Source: Rhizobacter sp. Root404 (GTDB taxonomy: Bacteria > Pseudomonadota > Gammaproteobacteria > Burkholderiales > Burkholderiaceae_C). From it: a stretch of 64,000 bases of DNA. The notes below the pieces were generated by a model. That model was given only the letters and a program-made list of their open reading frames with translations. It ran no database searches and had not been told where the DNA came from. The stretch lies in the NCBI RefSeq assembly GCF_001425865.1, contig NZ_LMDS01000005.1, positions 1,346,435-1,410,434 on the forward strand, written 5' to 3'. Positions 17,220 to 25,573 of this stretch are shown piece by piece. Within the stretch, counting starts at the first letter, position 1. Each line of letters begins with the position of its first letter. A program made the position numbers and the translations under genes.

Positions 17220-18667
17220 CCATGACCGACACCATCCAGAACTGGGGCATGCGGATCGCCGGCGAGAAGGTCGGCATGGACCGCACCGGCGACCGCTGCA
17301 TCGAGGTCTTCAACCCGTACACCAACGCCTGCATCGGCAGCGTGCCGAAGGCGACGCTGGCGGAAGTGCAGAACACCTTCGCGATCGCCCACGCCTACAA
17401 GCCGAAGCTCACTCGTTTCGAGCGCGCGAACATCCTGAACAAGACCGCCGTGCTGGTGCGCGAACGCACCGCGCAGGTCGCCGCGTTGATCAGCGCCGAG
17501 TCCGGCCTGTGCATGAAGGACGCGACCTACGAAGCCGGCCGCGTCGCCGACGTGCTGGTCTTCGGCGCCAACGAGTGCCTGAAGGACGACGGCCAGATCT
17601 TCTCGTGCGACCTGACCCCGCACGGCAAGAAGCGCCGCGTCTACACCCAGCGCGACCCGCTGCTCGGCGTCATCACCGCGATCACGCCGTTCAACCACCC
17701 GATGAACCAGGTCGCGCACAAGGTGGTGCCGTCGATCGCGACCAACAACCGGATGGTGCTGAAGCCCTCCGAGAAGGTGCCGTTGTCCGCCCTGCTCTTC
17801 GCCGACCTGCTCTACGAGGCCGGGCTGCCGTCGGAGATGCTCTCGGTCGTGACCGGCGACCCGCGCGAGATCGCCGACGAGCTGATCACGAACCCGCTGG
17901 TCGATCTGGTCACCTTCACCGGCGGCGTCGCGATCGGCAAGTACATCGCGGCCAAGGCCGGCTACAAGCGCATGGTGCTCGAGCTCGGCGGCAACGATCC
18001 GATCATCGTGATGGAAGACGCCGATCTCGACGAAGCCTCGACGCTCGCGGTGCAGGGCTCGTACAAGAACTCCGGCCAGCGCTGCACCGCGGTCAAGCGC
18101 ATGCTGGTGCACGAAGCGGTGGTCGGGCGTTTCACTGACCTCGTGGTCGAGAAGACGAAGGCCTGGAGCTTCGGCGACCCGAGCGATGCGAAGGTCGAGA
18201 TGGGCACGGTGATCGACGAGGAGGCGGCGCGCCTGTTCGAGTCGCGTGTCGACGAAGCGGTTTCGCAGGGCGCCCGGCTGCTGGTCGGCAACCGGCGCGA
18301 TGGTGCGCTCTACGCGCCGACCGTCATCGACCGCGTGCGGCCCGAGATGACCGTCGCGCTGCAGGAGACCTTCGGCCCGGTCTCGCCGATCATCACGTTC
18401 GCGACCATCGACGAGGCGATCAGGATCTCCAACGGCACGGCCTACGGCCTGTCATCGGCCGTCTGCACCAACCGGCTCGACTACATTTCGCGCTTCGTCT
18501 CCGAACTGCAGGTCGGCACGGTCAACGTCCGTGAGGTGCCTGGCTACCGACTCGAGCTGACGCCGTTCGGCGGCATCAAGGACTCGGGCCTCGGGTACAA
18601 GGAAGGCGTGCAGGAAGCGATGAAGAGCTTCACCAACACCAAGACCTATTCCCTGCCCTGGGTCTGA
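17216..18667 (+). CDS. phnY: Phosphonoacetaldehyde dehydrogenase
   Basis: This 483-residue ALDH-superfamily enzyme oxidises phosphonoacetaldehyde to phosphonoacetate with NAD. Catalytic Glu256 is in MVLELGGNDP, Cys290 in NSGQRCTAVK, and the cofactor segment is TFTGGVAIGKY. The RCTA context after the nucleophile is typical of PhnY. ATG at 17216 overlaps the phnA stop (ATGA); a second ATG six bases downstream is an alternative. It is named by pathway context (phnW, phnA) and should not be confused with the unrelated PhnY* hydroxylase of the PhnZ pathway. Confidence 0.93.
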   Translation: MTMTDTIQNWGMRIAGEKVGMDRTGDRCIEVFNPYTNACIGSVPKATLAEVQNTFAIAHAYKPKLTRFERANILNKTAVLVRERTAQVAALISAESGLCMKDATYEAGRVADVLVFGANECLKDDGQIFSCDLTPHGKKRRVYTQRDPLLGVITAITPFNHPMNQVAHKVVPSIATNNRMVLKPSEKVPLSALLFADLLYEAGLPSEMLSVVTGDPREIADELITNPLVDLVTFTGGVAIGKYIAAKAGYKRMVLELGGNDPIIVMEDADLDEASTLAVQGSYKNSGQRCTAVKRMLVHEAVVGRFTDLVVEKTKAWSFGDPSDAKVEMGTVIDEEAARLFESRVDEAVSQGARLLVGNRRDGALYAPTVIDRVRPEMTVALQETFGPVSPIITFATIDEAIRISNGTAYGLSSAVCTNRLDYISRFVSELQVGTVNVREVPGYRLELTPFGGIKDSGLGYKEGVQEAMKSFTNTKTYSLPWV

Positions 18668-18691
18668 CCTCAGAAAGGCTTTCCCGACCCG

Positions 18692-20371
18692 ATGATCCAT
18701 CTGCTGAACCTGCTGGCCGCGATCGCCCTGCTCGTGTGGGGCACGAACATCGTGCGCACCGGCGTGATCCGGATCTTCGGCGAGAACCTGCGCCGGGTGC
18801 TGGCCAGCAGCCTGAGCAACCGCGCCAAGTCGATGCTGGCCGGCCTGGCGGTCACCGGGCTGGTGCAGTCGAGCACGGCCACCGCGGTGATCATCTCGTC
18901 GTTCGTCGGCAGCGGGCTGGTCGGCATGGCCGCCGGCCTCGCGGTGATGCTCGGCGCGGAGATCGGCACCAGCCTGATGGCGGTGGTGTTCTCGTTCGAC
19001 CTGTCGTGGCTGTCGCCACTGCTGATCTTCACCGGCGTGGTGCTGTTCATCTCGAACGAGAAGAGCACCTGGGGCCGCGCCGGGCAGGTAGCGATCGGCT
19101 TCGGCCTGATCACGCTCGCGCTGCAGCTGATCGTCTCGGCCACGCAGCCGATGATCGCGTCGCCGGTGATCCGCGGCCTGATCGTCGGGCTGCCGAACGA
19201 CGTGTTCCTCGACATCATCGTCGGCGCGTTGCTGACGATGGCCTGCTACTCCAGCCTCGCGTTCGTGCTGCTGACGGCCACGCTGGCCGCGTCGGGCATC
19301 CTGCCGGTCACGGTCGCACTCGGCCTGGTGCTGGGCGCCAACATCGGCAGCGGCATCCTCGCGATGCTGACGAGCTCCGGCCCGCCGGTGCTGCGCCTGC
19401 GCCTGCCGCTCGGCAGCCTGCTGTTCAAGCTGACTGGCTGCGCCATCGCCATTCCGCTGCTGCCGCAGGTGCACGTGCTGCTGCAGGAATACGTCCCGAG
19501 CGTGCACGCGCAGGTGATCGCGTTCCACCTCGGCTTCAACGTGATCCGCGCGCTGCTGTTCATCGGCCTGACCGGCCCGATGGCGCGCTGGGTCGAGAAG
19601 CTGCTGCCTGCACCGCCGGCAGCGGCTGGCTCGACGCGCCCGCGCCACCTCGACCCGTCCGCGCTGCAGACGCCGTCGCTCGCGATCAGCTGCGCCGCGC
19701 GCGAGGCGTTGCACCAGGCCGATGTGGTCGAGACCATGATGCACGGCATCCTGCCGGTGCTGCGCGACAACGACCTCGTGCTGGCGGAGCAGCTGCGCAA
19801 CATGGACGACACGGTCGACCAGCTCTACTCCGCGATCAAGTTCTACCTGACGCAGATCTCGCGCGAGGCGCTGTCCGAGGATGAAGGCCGGCGCTGGACC
19901 GACATCGTCTCGTTCACGATCAACATGGAGCAGATCGGCGACATCATCGAGCGCGTGATCCAGGACATCGAGGACAAGAAGATCCGCAAGAACCGCCGCT
20001 TCTCCGATGCCGGCATGGCCGAGATCGTCCACCTGCACGAGCGCCTGACCGCGAACCTGCGGCTGGGCATGAGCGTGTTCCTCGACGGCCACGTGCGCGA
20101 CGCCAAAAAGCTGCTCGAGGAGAAGGCGCGCTTTCGCGATCTGGAACACGAATACGCCGCCAGCCACATCGCCCGGCTGCAGGACAACACGGCGCAGAGC
20201 ATCGAGACCAGCTCGCTGCACATCGACCTGATCAGCGACCTGAAGCGCATCAACTCGCACATCTGCTCGATCGCCTATCCGATCCTGGAATCGGCCGGCG
20301 CGCTGACCAAGACCCGCATCCGCAATTCGCAGCACGGTGCGCTGAGCGGCCCAGAAACCCCCATCCGCTGA
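18692..20371 (+). CDS. Na/Pi-cotransporter-family protein with C-terminal PhoU-like domain
   Basis: This 559-residue membrane protein has an N-terminal half (about 1-310) with several transmembrane segments and the first signature repeat GLVQSSTATAVIISS. The second repeat is altered to ACYSSLAFVLLTATL, where the usual glutamine is Tyr. The soluble C-terminal half (about 335-540) is a helical PhoU-like domain (LRNMDDTVDQLYSAIKFYL, then SFTINMEQIGDIIERVI). Family members move phosphate with sodium. In this operon it could export or take up the phosphate set free by PhnA; the direction is not deducible. It starts 25 bases after phnY. Confidence 0.88.
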   Translation: MIHLLNLLAAIALLVWGTNIVRTGVIRIFGENLRRVLASSLSNRAKSMLAGLAVTGLVQSSTATAVIISSFVGSGLVGMAAGLAVMLGAEIGTSLMAVVFSFDLSWLSPLLIFTGVVLFISNEKSTWGRAGQVAIGFGLITLALQLIVSATQPMIASPVIRGLIVGLPNDVFLDIIVGALLTMACYSSLAFVLLTATLAASGILPVTVALGLVLGANIGSGILAMLTSSGPPVLRLRLPLGSLLFKLTGCAIAIPLLPQVHVLLQEYVPSVHAQVIAFHLGFNVIRALLFIGLTGPMARWVEKLLPAPPAAAGSTRPRHLDPSALQTPSLAISCAAREALHQADVVETMMHGILPVLRDNDLVLAEQLRNMDDTVDQLYSAIKFYLTQISREALSEDEGRRWTDIVSFTINMEQIGDIIERVIQDIEDKKIRKNRRFSDAGMAEIVHLHERLTANLRLGMSVFLDGHVRDAKKLLEEKARFRDLEHEYAASHIARLQDNTAQSIETSSLHIDLISDLKRINSHICSIAYPILESAGALTKTRIRNSQHGALSGPETPIR

Positions 20372-20384
20372 GCGCCACGACGCC

Positions 20385-20957
20385 ATGATCAGCCTCGACG
20401 ACATCGCCCTGCTCTTCGCACGCCACGGCGCCAGCCAGTACAGCGGCGAGCCGGTCACCCAGCTCGAGCATGCGCTGCAGACCGCGCACCTGGCCGAACA
20501 GTCCGGCGCCGACGATGCACTGGTCACGGCCTGCCTGCTGCACGACCTGGGGCACCTGCTGAACGACCAGGGCGAGACGCCATCGCTGCGCGGCATCGAC
20601 GACACGCACCAGTACTACGCGCTGCCGTTCCTGCGCGGGCTGTTCCCGGATGCCGTGCTCGACGCGATCAAGCTCCATGTCGACGCGAAGCGCTACCTGT
20701 GCCAGGCCAACCCGGGCTACTACGCGAAGCTGTCGGACGACTCGAAGCGCAGCCTCGCGCTGCAGGGTGGCGTGTTCGGCGCCGAGCAGGCCGCCGCGTT
20801 CGTCGAGCAGAGCGGCGCGCGCGACGCGGTGATGCTGCGGCAGTGGGACGACCTGGCGAAGCAGGCCGATCTGGTCACGTCGCCACTCGCGCATTTCCTC
20901 GAACGCGCGGCGCGGTGCGCGCTGGCGCCGGCCCACGCCGACGCATCCCACGCCTGA
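20385..20957 (+). CDS. PhnZ-like HD-domain mixed-valent diiron oxygenase (phosphonate operon HDIG protein)
   Basis: This 190-residue HD-domain protein is the same length as PhnZ. Residues that I recall as catalytic in PhnZ are present at a constant offset: Y19 and E22 (QYSGEPVTQLEH), H29, H53-D54 and H57 (LLHDLGHLL), H75, H98, K102, S120, R152 and D155. PhnZ oxidatively cleaves (R)-2-amino-1-hydroxyethylphosphonate to glycine and phosphate using two irons and O2. The gene lies in the phn operon, 14 bases after the transporter-like gene and overlapping the EamA gene. The hydroxylase that normally feeds PhnZ is absent nearby, so the true substrate is open. Confidence 0.82.
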   Translation: MISLDDIALLFARHGASQYSGEPVTQLEHALQTAHLAEQSGADDALVTACLLHDLGHLLNDQGETPSLRGIDDTHQYYALPFLRGLFPDAVLDAIKLHVDAKRYLCQANPGYYAKLSDDSKRSLALQGGVFGAEQAAAFVEQSGARDAVMLRQWDDLAKQADLVTSPLAHFLERAARCALAPAHADASHA

Positions 20958-21829
20958 TGGCCTTGACCTGGCCGATCGTCGCCGCCGTCCTGTGCGCGGC
21001 GCTGCTCCACGCCTCGTGGAACGCGTTGATCAAGTCCGGCAACGACAAGGCGCTGGACACCGCGCTGGTCCACTTCCTCGGCGCGCTGATCGCGCTGCCC
21101 TTCATGCTCTGGATCGGCCTGCCGCCGCGCAGCGCCTGGCCGTTCATCGCGGCGTCGCTGGTGATCCACATCGGCTACTACATCGCGCTGGTCGGCGCGT
21201 ACCAGCACGGTGAGCTGGGCCTGACCTACCCGATCATGCGCGGCTTCGCGCCGATGCTCGTCGCGCTGGCCAGCAGCGCATTCATCGGCGAGGCGCCATC
21301 GCTGGTGGCGTGGCTGGGCATCGTCGGCATCACGCTGGGCGTGGCGCTGGTCGGCCTCGCGCACCCGGGCGAAGCGCTGCACCACCGCAAGGCGCTGATG
21401 TTCGCGTTCGCGAACGCCGCGATCATCGCGACCTACACCGTGGTCGACGGCCGCGGCGTGCGCGAGAGCGTCGCCGACGACCACGGTGCCATCCGCTACG
21501 TGTTGACGCTGTTCGTGCTCGACGGCATCGCGTATCCGCTGCTGGTCTGGCTGCGGCGCAGCGCGCAGGGCCGGCGCGAGATCGTCACCTACGCGCGCCA
21601 GCGCTGGCCGGTCGCGGCGCTCGGCGGCAGCGCGTCGATCGGCGCCTACGGCATCGCGCTGTGGGCGATGACGCGCGCGCCGGTCGCCTCGGTCGCGGCA
21701 CTGCGCGAGACCTCGGTGCTGTTCGCCGCGCTTATCGGCACCGTGTGGCTGAAGGAGCGCTTCGGCCTGCAACGCGCCATCGGCACCGGCGTGATCGTGG
21801 CCGGCGTGATGGCGCTTCGCTTCGGATAG
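20957..21829 (+). CDS. EamA/DMT-family permease of phosphonate clusters
   Basis: This 290-residue integral membrane protein has about ten hydrophobic segments in two homologous halves (EamA fold); the second half includes GGSASIGAYGIALWAM and a C-terminal helix ending VMALRFG. ATG at 20957 overlaps the stop of the HD-oxygenase gene by one base (TGATG), showing co-translation. DMT proteins of this kind recur in phosphonate-use clusters with no proven substrate. Export of an amine or amino-acid product (alanine or glycine) or uptake of a phosphonate are both possible. Confidence 0.85.
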   Translation: MALTWPIVAAVLCAALLHASWNALIKSGNDKALDTALVHFLGALIALPFMLWIGLPPRSAWPFIAASLVIHIGYYIALVGAYQHGELGLTYPIMRGFAPMLVALASSAFIGEAPSLVAWLGIVGITLGVALVGLAHPGEALHHRKALMFAFANAAIIATYTVVDGRGVRESVADDHGAIRYVLTLFVLDGIAYPLLVWLRRSAQGRREIVTYARQRWPVAALGGSASIGAYGIALWAMTRAPVASVAALRETSVLFAALIGTVWLKERFGLQRAIGTGVIVAGVMALRFG

Positions 21830-21838
21830 GAGTTCGAC

Positions 21839-24250
21839 ATGACCCTGCCCTCCCACGCCCGCATCGTCGTCGTCGGCGGCGGCATCGCCGGCTGCTCGAC
21901 GGCCTACCACCTGAGCCTGATGGGCGAGCGCGACGTGTTGCTGCTCGAACAGGGCAAGCTGACCTGCGGCACCACCTGGCACGCCGCCGGGCTGGTCGGG
22001 CAGATGCGCCCCAACCGCAACATGACGCAGATGAGCAAGTACGGCATCGAGCTCTATTCGACGCTCGAGGCCGAGACCGGCCTCGCGACCGGCTGGAAGC
22101 AGTGCGGCAGCGTCAACGTGGCCGCGACGCCGGAGCGGATGAAGGTGCTGCGCAAGCAGGCAGCGCTGGCGCGCAGCTTCGGCGTCGAGGTCGAGGTGAT
22201 CGACGCGCAGCGTGCCGGCGAGCTCTACCCCTTGCTGCGCACCGACGACCTCGAAGGCGGGTTGTGGATTCCCGGCGACGGCAAGGCGAACCCGGCGGAC
22301 CTGACGATGTCGCTCGCCAAGGGCGCGCGCAACCGCGGCGTGAAGATCGTCGAGGACATCGAGGTGACCGGCGTGCTGACCGAGAACGGCCGCGTCGCCG
22401 GCGTGCGCACGACCCAGGGCGATGTTCGCTGCGAGGTCCTGGTGAACTGCGCCGGCCAGTGGGCACGCCAGTTCGGCCGCCTGGCCGGCGTCAACGTGCC
22501 GCTCTACTCGGCCGAGCACTTCTACATCGTCACCGACCGGATCGACGGCGTGCACCCGATGCTGCCGGTAATGCGCGACCCGGATGGGTTCATCTACTAC
22601 AAGGAAGAGGTGGGCGGGCTCGTGATGGGCGGCTTCGAGCCGCAGGCCAAGCCGTGGCGGATGGACCCGATCCCGAGCACCTTCCAGTTCCAGCTGCTCG
22701 GCGAGGACTGGGACCAGTTCGAGATCCTGATGACGAACGCGATCCATCGCACGCCATGCCTCGAGACCGCGAAGGTCAAGATGCTGCTGAACGGCCCCGA
22801 GAGCTTCACGCCCGACGGCAACTTCATCCTCGGCGAGGCGCCGGAGCTGCGCAACTACTTCGTCGCGGCCGGCTTCAACTCCGCGGGCATCGCGAACTCC
22901 GGCGGCGCGGGCCGGCTGATCGCCGAATGGATCGTCGACGGCGAAGCGCCGAGCGACCTGTGGGACGTGGACATCCGCCGCTTCGGCCCGTTCATGGCCA
23001 ACCGGAAAGCGCTGGCCGAACGCACCGGCGAAACGCTGGGCCTGCACTACGCGATGCGCTGGCCGCGCCAGGAGCTCGAGACCGCGCGCCCGCTGCGCAC
23101 CTCGCCGCTCTACGACCTGCTGGCCGACAAGGGTGCGGTCTTCGGCAGCAAGAACGGCTGGGAGCGCGCCAACTACTTCAAGCCCGCCGGCGCCCACCCC
23201 GCCGAGCCCGGGCTCGGCCGCCCGCAGTGGCTCGACTGGGTGATCGACGAGCAGCGCGCGACGCGCGAGGCGGTGGCGCTGTACGACCAGACCTCGTTCT
23301 CCAAGCTGCTGCTGCAGGGCCGCGATGCGCTCGCCGTGCTGCAGCGCCTGTGCGCGAACGAGATCGACGTGCCGGTCGACAGGATGGTCTACACCGCGCT
23401 GCTGAACGAGCGCGGCGGCTTCGAGAGCGACCTGACCGTGATCCGCACCGGGGCCGACCGTTTCATGATCGTCACCGGCTCGGCGCAGACCACGCGCGAC
23501 CAGGACTGGATCAATCGCCACATCGGCCCGACCGAGCACGCGATGCTGACCGACGTCAGCGCGATGGTCGCGGTGCTGTCGGTGATGGGCCCGAAGGCCC
23601 GCGAGTTGCTGGCGCGGGTGTCGCCGGACGACCTCTCGGCCGAGGCGCTGAAGTTCTCGCAGAGCCGCGAGATCGATGTCGGCTTCGCCCGCGTGCGCGC
23701 GGCGCGCATGAGCTACGTCGGTGGTCCGGGCTTCGAGCTCTACGTGCCGATCGAGATGGCGCGCCACGTGTACCTCGCGCTGCACGAGGCGGGCGACGAC
23801 CTGGGCCTGCGCGACGCCGGCTACTACGCGCTCGACGCGCTGCGCATCGAGGCGGGCCGCCGCGCCTGGGGCGCCGAACTGGGGCCCGACGAGACGCCGT
23901 TCGAGGCCGGGCTGACCTTCGCGGTCAGGCTCGACAAGCCCACGGAGTTCGTGGGACGCAAGGCGTTGCTGAAGGCGCAGGGCCAGCCGCTTCGCAAGAA
24001 GCTCGTGACCCTCGTTCTCGACTCGGCGGCTCACTACGCCTGGGGCGGCGAGCCGCTCCTGATCGATGGGCTGCCAGTCGGCGAACTGTCGTCGGTCGGC
24101 TGGAGCCCGAAGGCGAACGCCTGCGTCGCGCTGGGCTACGTGCGTGGCGAGGCAGCTCGGCGCCCGCACGCCGGCACGCGCGCGCAGGTCGATCTGTGGG
24201 GCGAAGCGATCGGTGCGACGGCCTGGGACACCTGGCCGCCGCGCGCGTGA
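21839..24250 (+). CDS. FAD-dependent amine dehydrogenase with GcvT domain (dimethylglycine/sarcosine dehydrogenase-like)
   Basis: This 803-residue two-domain enzyme has an N-terminal FAD-binding DAO domain (about 1-400) with the dinucleotide motif VVVGGGIAGCSTAYHL and a WHAAG segment. In dimethylglycine dehydrogenases the His of this segment carries covalent FAD. The C-terminal GcvT folate-binding domain (about 430-800) includes the segments MSYVGGPGFELYVP and DALRIEAGRRAWG. Such enzymes demethylate N-methyl amines and pass the one-carbon unit to tetrahydrofolate. It has its own AGGAG site and lies 10 bases after the EamA gene, so it is the last gene of the phn arm. An N-methylated 2-AEP or sarcosine-like substrate is an inference from context. 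Confidence 0.82.
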   Translation: MTLPSHARIVVVGGGIAGCSTAYHLSLMGERDVLLLEQGKLTCGTTWHAAGLVGQMRPNRNMTQMSKYGIELYSTLEAETGLATGWKQCGSVNVAATPERMKVLRKQAALARSFGVEVEVIDAQRAGELYPLLRTDDLEGGLWIPGDGKANPADLTMSLAKGARNRGVKIVEDIEVTGVLTENGRVAGVRTTQGDVRCEVLVNCAGQWARQFGRLAGVNVPLYSAEHFYIVTDRIDGVHPMLPVMRDPDGFIYYKEEVGGLVMGGFEPQAKPWRMDPIPSTFQFQLLGEDWDQFEILMTNAIHRTPCLETAKVKMLLNGPESFTPDGNFILGEAPELRNYFVAAGFNSAGIANSGGAGRLIAEWIVDGEAPSDLWDVDIRRFGPFMANRKALAERTGETLGLHYAMRWPRQELETARPLRTSPLYDLLADKGAVFGSKNGWERANYFKPAGAHPAEPGLGRPQWLDWVIDEQRATREAVALYDQTSFSKLLLQGRDALAVLQRLCANEIDVPVDRMVYTALLNERGGFESDLTVIRTGADRFMIVTGSAQTTRDQDWINRHIGPTEHAMLTDVSAMVAVLSVMGPKARELLARVSPDDLSAEALKFSQSREIDVGFARVRAARMSYVGGPGFELYVPIEMARHVYLALHEAGDDLGLRDAGYYALDALRIEAGRRAWGAELGPDETPFEAGLTFAVRLDKPTEFVGRKALLKAQGQPLRKKLVTLVLDSAAHYAWGGEPLLIDGLPVGELSSVGWSPKANACVALGYVRGEAARRPHAGTRAQVDLWGEAIGATAWDTWPPRA

Positions 24251-24259
24251 TCGCCGCCG

Positions 24260-24616
24260 TCAGTTGCGATTCGGGTTGTTCGGCCGGCGGTCGTAGCGGT
24301 TCGGCACGCCATCGCCATCACGGTCCCAGCCGCCGCGGCGCATCTGCCAGCGCTCGCCGCGCTGCACCCACTCGGGGCGGTGATAGACATAGCCCGGACG
24401 CTCGCGCATCCAGCTGCCGGCGACCCACACGTGGCGGCGCCCGTTCCAGTTCCAGTACCCCGGCGACCAGACGAAGCCGGGCCGCGCCGCCGGCACGACT
24501 TCGGTGCGCAATGGCGGCGGCGACACCCTGACAAGGACGTCGGCCTGGGCCGGCAGCGCCGAGACGCCGAGCAGTGCCGCGAGCGCGGCGGCATAGACAG
24601 TGGTCTTGATGTTCAT
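24260..24616 (-). CDS. Secreted YXWGXW-repeat protein
   Basis: This 118-residue protein has a clean signal peptide (about residues 1-25, cut after AQA). The mature region is rich in Trp, Tyr, Arg and Pro: FVWSPGYWNWNGRRHVWVAGSW matches the YXWGXW repeat of small periplasmic/outer-membrane-associated proteins (repeat given only in part). The tail DRDGDGVPNRYDRRP resembles a short calcium-binding-like Asp stretch. AAGGAG lies about 8 bases before the ATG. Function is unknown. It is convergent with the FAD/GcvT gene, only nine bases apart. Confidence 0.78.
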   Translation of the reverse strand: MNIKTTVYAAALAALLGVSALPAQADVLVRVSPPPLRTEVVPAARPGFVWSPGYWNWNGRRHVWVAGSWMRERPGYVYHRPEWVQRGERWQMRRGGWDRDGDGVPNRYDRRPNNPNRN

Positions 24617-24766
24617 GGTGCAGCTCCTTGAAGCACGGGACTGAAGTCTCGACGCGGCCCGGGCGCCTTCTCGTCGGCAAACCGGAGAGCGTCATGTCAG
24701 TCAACGTGCCAGACCGCCGCGCGATGGCGCTGGCGCCTGCGAAGCTTTGCAAAGTTGCCCCGGACG

Positions 24767-25573
24767 CTACAGGCAGCGCTGCAGTTCGAGCCAGCGCATC
24801 AGCAGCGCCGCTGCCTCGACGGTGAAGGCGTTGGACGTCAGGCGCGCGATCAGCTCGGCGATCTTCAGGCACTCGAAGCGCGCGACTTCGCCATCGCGGT
24901 TCTCGGGCACCACGCCATGCGGAACGACGGCGTCGAACAGTTCGATGTGCTCGACCATGTAGCCATCGGAGACCGGGCGGCGCACGGTCAAGCGGCCGCG
25001 TGGCTGCAAATGCTGCAAGGCGGCGATGCGCAAGCCGGCTTCTTCCCAGGTCTCGCGTTCGAGCGTCGTCGCGTCGGACTCGCCGGCCGCCTGCAGGCCG
25101 CCCATCAGCGTGTCCCACTGGCCCGGATCGGTGGCCTTGTCGAGCGCGCGCTGCTGCACCCAGACGCCGCCGTCGGGCGTTTGCCCGACCAGGTGCACCG
25201 CGTGGGTGGTGATGCCCAGCGGGCGCACGGCCGCGCGTTCGATGCGGGCACGCGGCATGTCGTGCTGATCGGTCACGGTCAACAGCTCGTCGCGCCAGCC
25301 GTTGACCACGCGTTCGGCATGCAGCCAGGCCGCGATGCGGGCCAGCGCGGCATCGGCGGACGCGGCGTCGCCGGCGGCGATGCACACGCCCGCCTCGGAC
25401 GCGCGGACGGGCAGCCCGGCGGCCACCAGGCGTTGCGCGAGCGCCGGCTCGATCGAGCCAATGCACTCGCCCGGCACGCCCAGCCAGAGCGGAGCGCGGG
25501 CCCGTACGGGCGGCGCGTCGACGCGGGCGCGCAGGCGGCGCCAGAATTCGTCGGCGGCGCCGTCGCGTGTCAT
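24767..25573 (-). CDS. NUDIX hydrolase with N-terminal DUF4743-like domain
   Basis: In this 268-residue protein, an N-terminal domain of about 110 residues (FWRRLRARVDAPPV and following) precedes the NUDIX fold. The NUDIX box runs from about 158 to 181, with GGL, GE, RETWEEAG and the terminal hydrophobic. This domain pair is seen in nucleoside-diphosphate-linked hydrolases related to thiamine-pyrophosphate/Tnr3-type enzymes. ATG at 25573 overlaps the ligA stop (ATGA), so it is the last gene of the smc-zipA-ligA operon. The exact substrate is not visible. Confidence 0.82.
   Translation of the reverse strand: MTRDGAADEFWRRLRARVDAPPVRARAPLWLGVPGECIGSIEPALAQRLVAAGLPVRASEAGVCIAAGDAASADAALARIAAWLHAERVVNGWRDELLTVTDQHDMPRARIERAAVRPLGITTHAVHLVGQTPDGGVWVQQRALDKATDPGQWDTLMGGLQAAGESDATTLERETWEEAGLRIAALQHLQPRGRLTVRRPVSDGYMVEHIELFDAVVPHGVVPENRDGEVARFECLKIAELIARLTSNAFTVEAAALLMRWLELQRCL

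Noticed and set aside
20720..24169. An 1149-codon open frame antisense to the phn EamA and FAD/GcvT genes
   Set aside because: Same kind of shadow; the plus-strand proteins explain the sequence fully.
24745..24754. 10-bp palindrome CTTTGCAAAG upstream of the NUDIX gene's 3' end
   Set aside because: It is short and isolated, with no T-run or second site; likely chance.
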